DNA of 6,667 nt, taken from the NCBI GenBank assembly GCA_046734915.1, contig JBKPSC010000298.1:1-6667 (forward strand), given 5' to 3'. This document shows, in pieces, positions 5,188 to 6,667 of this stretch. The first letter of the stretch is position 1. The number at the start of each line of letters is the position of its first letter. The notes under the pieces are model-generated. The model saw only the letters and a list, made by a program, of their open reading frames with translations, did no database searches and was not told the origin of the DNA. The position numbers were made by a program, and so were the translations under genes. Source of the DNA: VFZL01 sp046734915. Lineage in GTDB: Bacteria > Acidobacteriota > Vicinamibacteria > Vicinamibacterales > CAVVIG01.

Positions 5188-6273
5188 CTAGCAATCGCCG
5201 AAGGTCACGCCCAGCGCCTTTGCCGTCAGCAGCAAGTCGAAGTCCGGCGGGACGGTCTTGGTTTTCCCGACGACGTCTCCTATCGGACGGGCGATGATGT
5301 CTGGCGGCGCGAAGGCCACCATGGTTCCGAAGTGGCCCTTCTGAACGAGCTCGACGGCCTTGCCCCCGAAGCGCGTCGCGAGCACACGGTCGAAACTTGT
5401 CGGCGCCCCGCCACGTTGCAGGTGACCGAGCACGACGGATCGCGTTTCCTTGCCAGTGAAGCGGCTCAGGGCTTCAGACACTTGGGCGCCCATACCGCCC
5501 AGGCGTTCCACGTATCCCTCGCGGGCTTCTTGAATGAGCGACAACTTGCCGCCTTTCGGGAACGCCCCTTCGGCGACCACCACGATGCTGAATCGGGCGC
5601 CCCACCGATCCCGTTCCAGCAGCCGGTCAGCAACGGCTTGAAGATCGAATGGGATCTCCGGAATCAAAATGGCGTCGGCGCCGCCGGCAACGCCCGCGTA
5701 CAACGCAATCCATCCGGCATAGCGGCCCATGACTTCCGCGACGATGATCCGTCGATGCGCTTCGGCCGTCGTGTGGAGGCGATCGATGGCGTCGGTCGCA
5801 AAGGCGACCGCCGTGTCGAATCCGAAGCAGTTCGTCGTGCCGACGATGTCGTTGTCGATGGTTTTGGGCACGCCGACGATGGGCACACCCAGGCTGTGGA
5901 ACCGATGCCCGATTGCCAGGGTGCCGTCGCCGCCAATCACCACCAGCGCGCCGAGCCCCATCCTGTGTAGCGTCTCGACGACACGATCGGAATAGTCCTT
6001 CGTCCCGTCGGAGGTCGTGACCGGGTAGGCGAACGGATTCCCGCGATTGGTCGTGCCCAGAATGGTGCCGCCCAGCCTGAGAATGCCCGTGACGTCACGC
6101 GGTGTGAGCACGCGGGAGCGGCCTGGCTCGATGAGTCCGTCGAAGCTGTCTTCGAGGCCGATGACCTCGATGCCGGCGTTGCAGGCGGTTTTGACGACGG
6201 CGCGGATGACGGCGTTCAGGCCTGGTGCGTCACCGCCTCCGGTGAGCACTCCGATGCGTTTGATGTCGGGCAT
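5188..6273 (-). CDS. pfkA: 6-phosphofructokinase, clade-III/long type (predicted ATP-dependent)
   Basis: PFK phosphorylates fructose 6-phosphate to fructose 1,6-bisphosphate, the committed step of glycolysis. The 361 residues exceed the 320 of E. coli PfkA and fit the longer mixed ATP/PPi group. In order: the TGGGDAPGLN phosphate loop (11-20), GGDGT (114-118), PKTIDND (136-142, catalytic Asp140), MGRYAGW (182-188), PEIPF (205-209), AEGAFPKGG (234-242) and LGHLQRGG (282-289). The two phosphoryl-donor positions equivalent to E. coli 104 and 124 are Gly117 and Lys137. Asp/Lys is typical of PPi enzymes and Gly/Gly of classical ATP enzymes. The Gly/Lys pair is known from actinobacterial ATP-PFKs, so ATP use is likelier but not proven. 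The ATG at 6273 lacks a clear ribosome-binding site; TATAGT lies just upstream. The gene is convergent with frr and divergent from tRNA-Ala. Confidence 0.93.
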   Translation of the reverse strand: MPDIKRIGVLTGGGDAPGLNAVIRAVVKTACNAGIEVIGLEDSFDGLIEPGRSRVLTPRDVTGILRLGGTILGTTNRGNPFAYPVTTSDGTKDYSDRVVETLHRMGLGALVVIGGDGTLAIGHRFHSLGVPIVGVPKTIDNDIVGTTNCFGFDTAVAFATDAIDRLHTTAEAHRRIIVAEVMGRYAGWIALYAGVAGGADAILIPEIPFDLQAVADRLLERDRWGARFSIVVVAEGAFPKGGKLSLIQEAREGYVERLGGMGAQVSEALSRFTGKETRSVVLGHLQRGGAPTSFDRVLATRFGGKAVELVQKGHFGTMVAFAPPDIIARPIGDVVGKTKTVPPDFDLLLTAKALGVTFGDC

Positions 6274-6278
6274 GCTCG

Positions 6279-6284
6279 ACTATA
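6279..6284 (-). promoter_or_regulatory. Candidate -10 element for pfkA (near-leaderless start)
   Basis: On the minus strand TATAGT (5 of 6 consensus) is followed by five bases, CGAGC, and then the pfkA ATG. A transcript from it would start at or next to the A of the ATG. No convincing -35 is found at the expected distance, and no good Shine-Dalgarno precedes the ATG. The call rests on position and hexamer match only. Confidence 0.38.
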
Positions 6285-6301
6285 TCAAACGCGTCCCGAC
6301 A

Positions 6302-6331
6302 TTGCGGTGACGCGATCCAGCATGCTACAGT
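6302..6331 (+). promoter_or_regulatory. Possible promoter of tRNA-Ala
   Basis: TTGCGG (6302-6307) and TACAGT (6326-6331) are separated by 18 bp, and transcription would begin about ten bases before the tRNA. Both hexamers are weak matches (3 of 6 and 4 of 6). It lies in the 75-bp divergent spacer shared with pfkA, where some promoter is required on each strand. Confidence 0.3.
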
Positions 6332-6348
6332 TGTGGTTCACGTCTTCT

Positions 6349-6424
6349 GGGCGGCTAGCTCAGTTGGGAGAGCGCCGCGTTCGCAACGCGGAGGTCGGGA
6401 GTTCGAGCCTCCTGCCGTCCACCA
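6349..6424 (+). tRNA. tRNA-Ala, anticodon CGC
   Basis: A complete 76-nt cloverleaf with encoded CCA can be drawn. The acceptor stem pairs GGGCGGC (6349-6355) with GCCGTCC (6414-6420), including the G3-U70 wobble that is the main identity element for alanyl-tRNA synthetase. The D arm is GCTC/GAGC. The anticodon stem CCGCG/CGCGG (6375-6379, 6387-6391) encloses loop TTCGCAA with anticodon CGC at 6382-6384, which reads the alanine codon GCG, frequent in this GC-rich coding DNA. The T arm is GGGAG-TTCGAGC-CTCCT, the discriminator base is A, and CCA is at 6422-6424. A short T-run (6428-6432) follows, possibly aiding 3'-end formation. Confidence 0.97.
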
Positions 6425-6667
6425 CTCTTTTTCACCGCTGATTTTTCTGTCTGCTCAGATTCTGCCCATCGCGCATTCGTCGGATGCGTGCACCGCTCGA
6501 GCATCTGGACGAATCGACGAGCGGACAACCCGATCGCCGTGAAGTCATCGATCCCGCCGGCGATCTTCATAGTGCAACCTGCTCACTTGCCTCCTAAGCG
6601 TCAGTCACGGTTGACCACTCTACGTTTATAGGTTGTGTATCTTCGTCAATCGCCACCTGGCCAAGGA
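6425..6667. other. No supported gene downstream of tRNA-Ala
   Basis: This 243-nt end segment holds no gene I can support. It has two T-runs (6428-6432, 6442-6446), a small hairpin CGCAT/ATGCG (6472-6476 with 6484-6488), and GATCGCC/GGCGATC arms (6532-6538 with 6559-6565). A minus-strand frame starting at 6570 runs into the tRNA and is treated as spurious. On the minus strand, AGGAGG near 6592 resembles a ribosome-binding site but leads only to very short frames. The last about 60 bases look AT-richer and may be the edge of another promoter region. Confidence 0.4.

Noticed and set aside
5332..5970. Plus-strand open frame (212 codons) opposite pfkA, and the 221-codon minus frame opposite tsf
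   Set aside because: Both mirror the codon bias of well-identified genes on the other strand and resemble no protein family.
6355..6570. Minus-strand frame of 71 codons overlapping the tRNA, ending in EARTPDLRVANAALSQLS
   Set aside because: This ending is the well-known false protein obtained by translating the antisense of a tRNA gene; the rest shows no recognisable domain.
6609..6650. Possible promoters near TTGACC (plus) and TTGACG/TATAAA (minus) at the right end
   Set aside because: Spacings between the hexamers are 10, 13 or 21 bp, none compatible with a normal sigma70 promoter.
1..6667. CRISPR array, insertion sequence, toxin-antitoxin or defence system
   Set aside because: No spaced direct repeats, transposase, nuclease or small toxin-like pair is visible; the window is core genes.

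Overview
The window reads as a core chromosomal segment of a GC-rich, Gram-negative-like bacterium. A type IV pilus gene (pilM) lies next to a translation and nucleotide operon, and an ATP/PPi-type phosphofructokinase of the longer clade is present. The protein flavour, the gene order rplM-rpsI-rpsB-tsf-pyrH-frr and the next-door pilM suggest Acidobacteriota (Vicinamibacteria-like). That assignment is an inference from memory and could not be checked by a search.

Layout. Positions 1-462 (minus strand) hold the first 154 codons of pilM, cut by the window edge. Positions 463-1079 contain no convincing gene. They separate the divergent pilM and rplM and carry a good sigma70-type promoter (TTGACA, 17 bp, TATGCT at 835-863) and a GC-rich leader of about 210 nt. 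Next come rplM (L13, 1080-1514) and rpsI (S9, 1516-1905), one base apart. A 98-bp inverted repeat built from 7-bp units (1914-2011) precedes rpsB (S2, 2039-2833, TTG start). A hairpin-plus-T-tract terminator sits between rpsB and tsf (EF-Ts, 2921-3790). A second hairpin and a perfect TATAAT sit directly before pyrH (UMP kinase, 3870-4595, GTG start). frr (ribosome recycling factor, 4617-5186) closes the series. pfkA (5188-6273) lies on the minus strand and converges on frr with one base between the stop codons. A divergent tRNA-Ala(CGC) follows at 6349-6424, and the last 243 nt hold no supported gene.

How it works together. The plus-strand block supplies small- and large-subunit ribosomal proteins, the elongation factor that recharges EF-Tu, the UMP kinase that feeds RNA and DNA synthesis, and the factor that splits post-termination ribosomes. 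It is a growth-rate module. The non-coding joints are the less ordinary part. There are candidate control structures upstream of rplM, at rpsI/rpsB, at rpsB/tsf and at tsf/pyrH, so the block is probably several overlapping transcription units rather than one simple operon. No clearly novel multi-gene system is visible. The most interesting signals are the heptamer inverted repeat, a possible competing terminator/antiterminator pair at rpsB-tsf, and possible leaderless starts at pyrH and pfkA.
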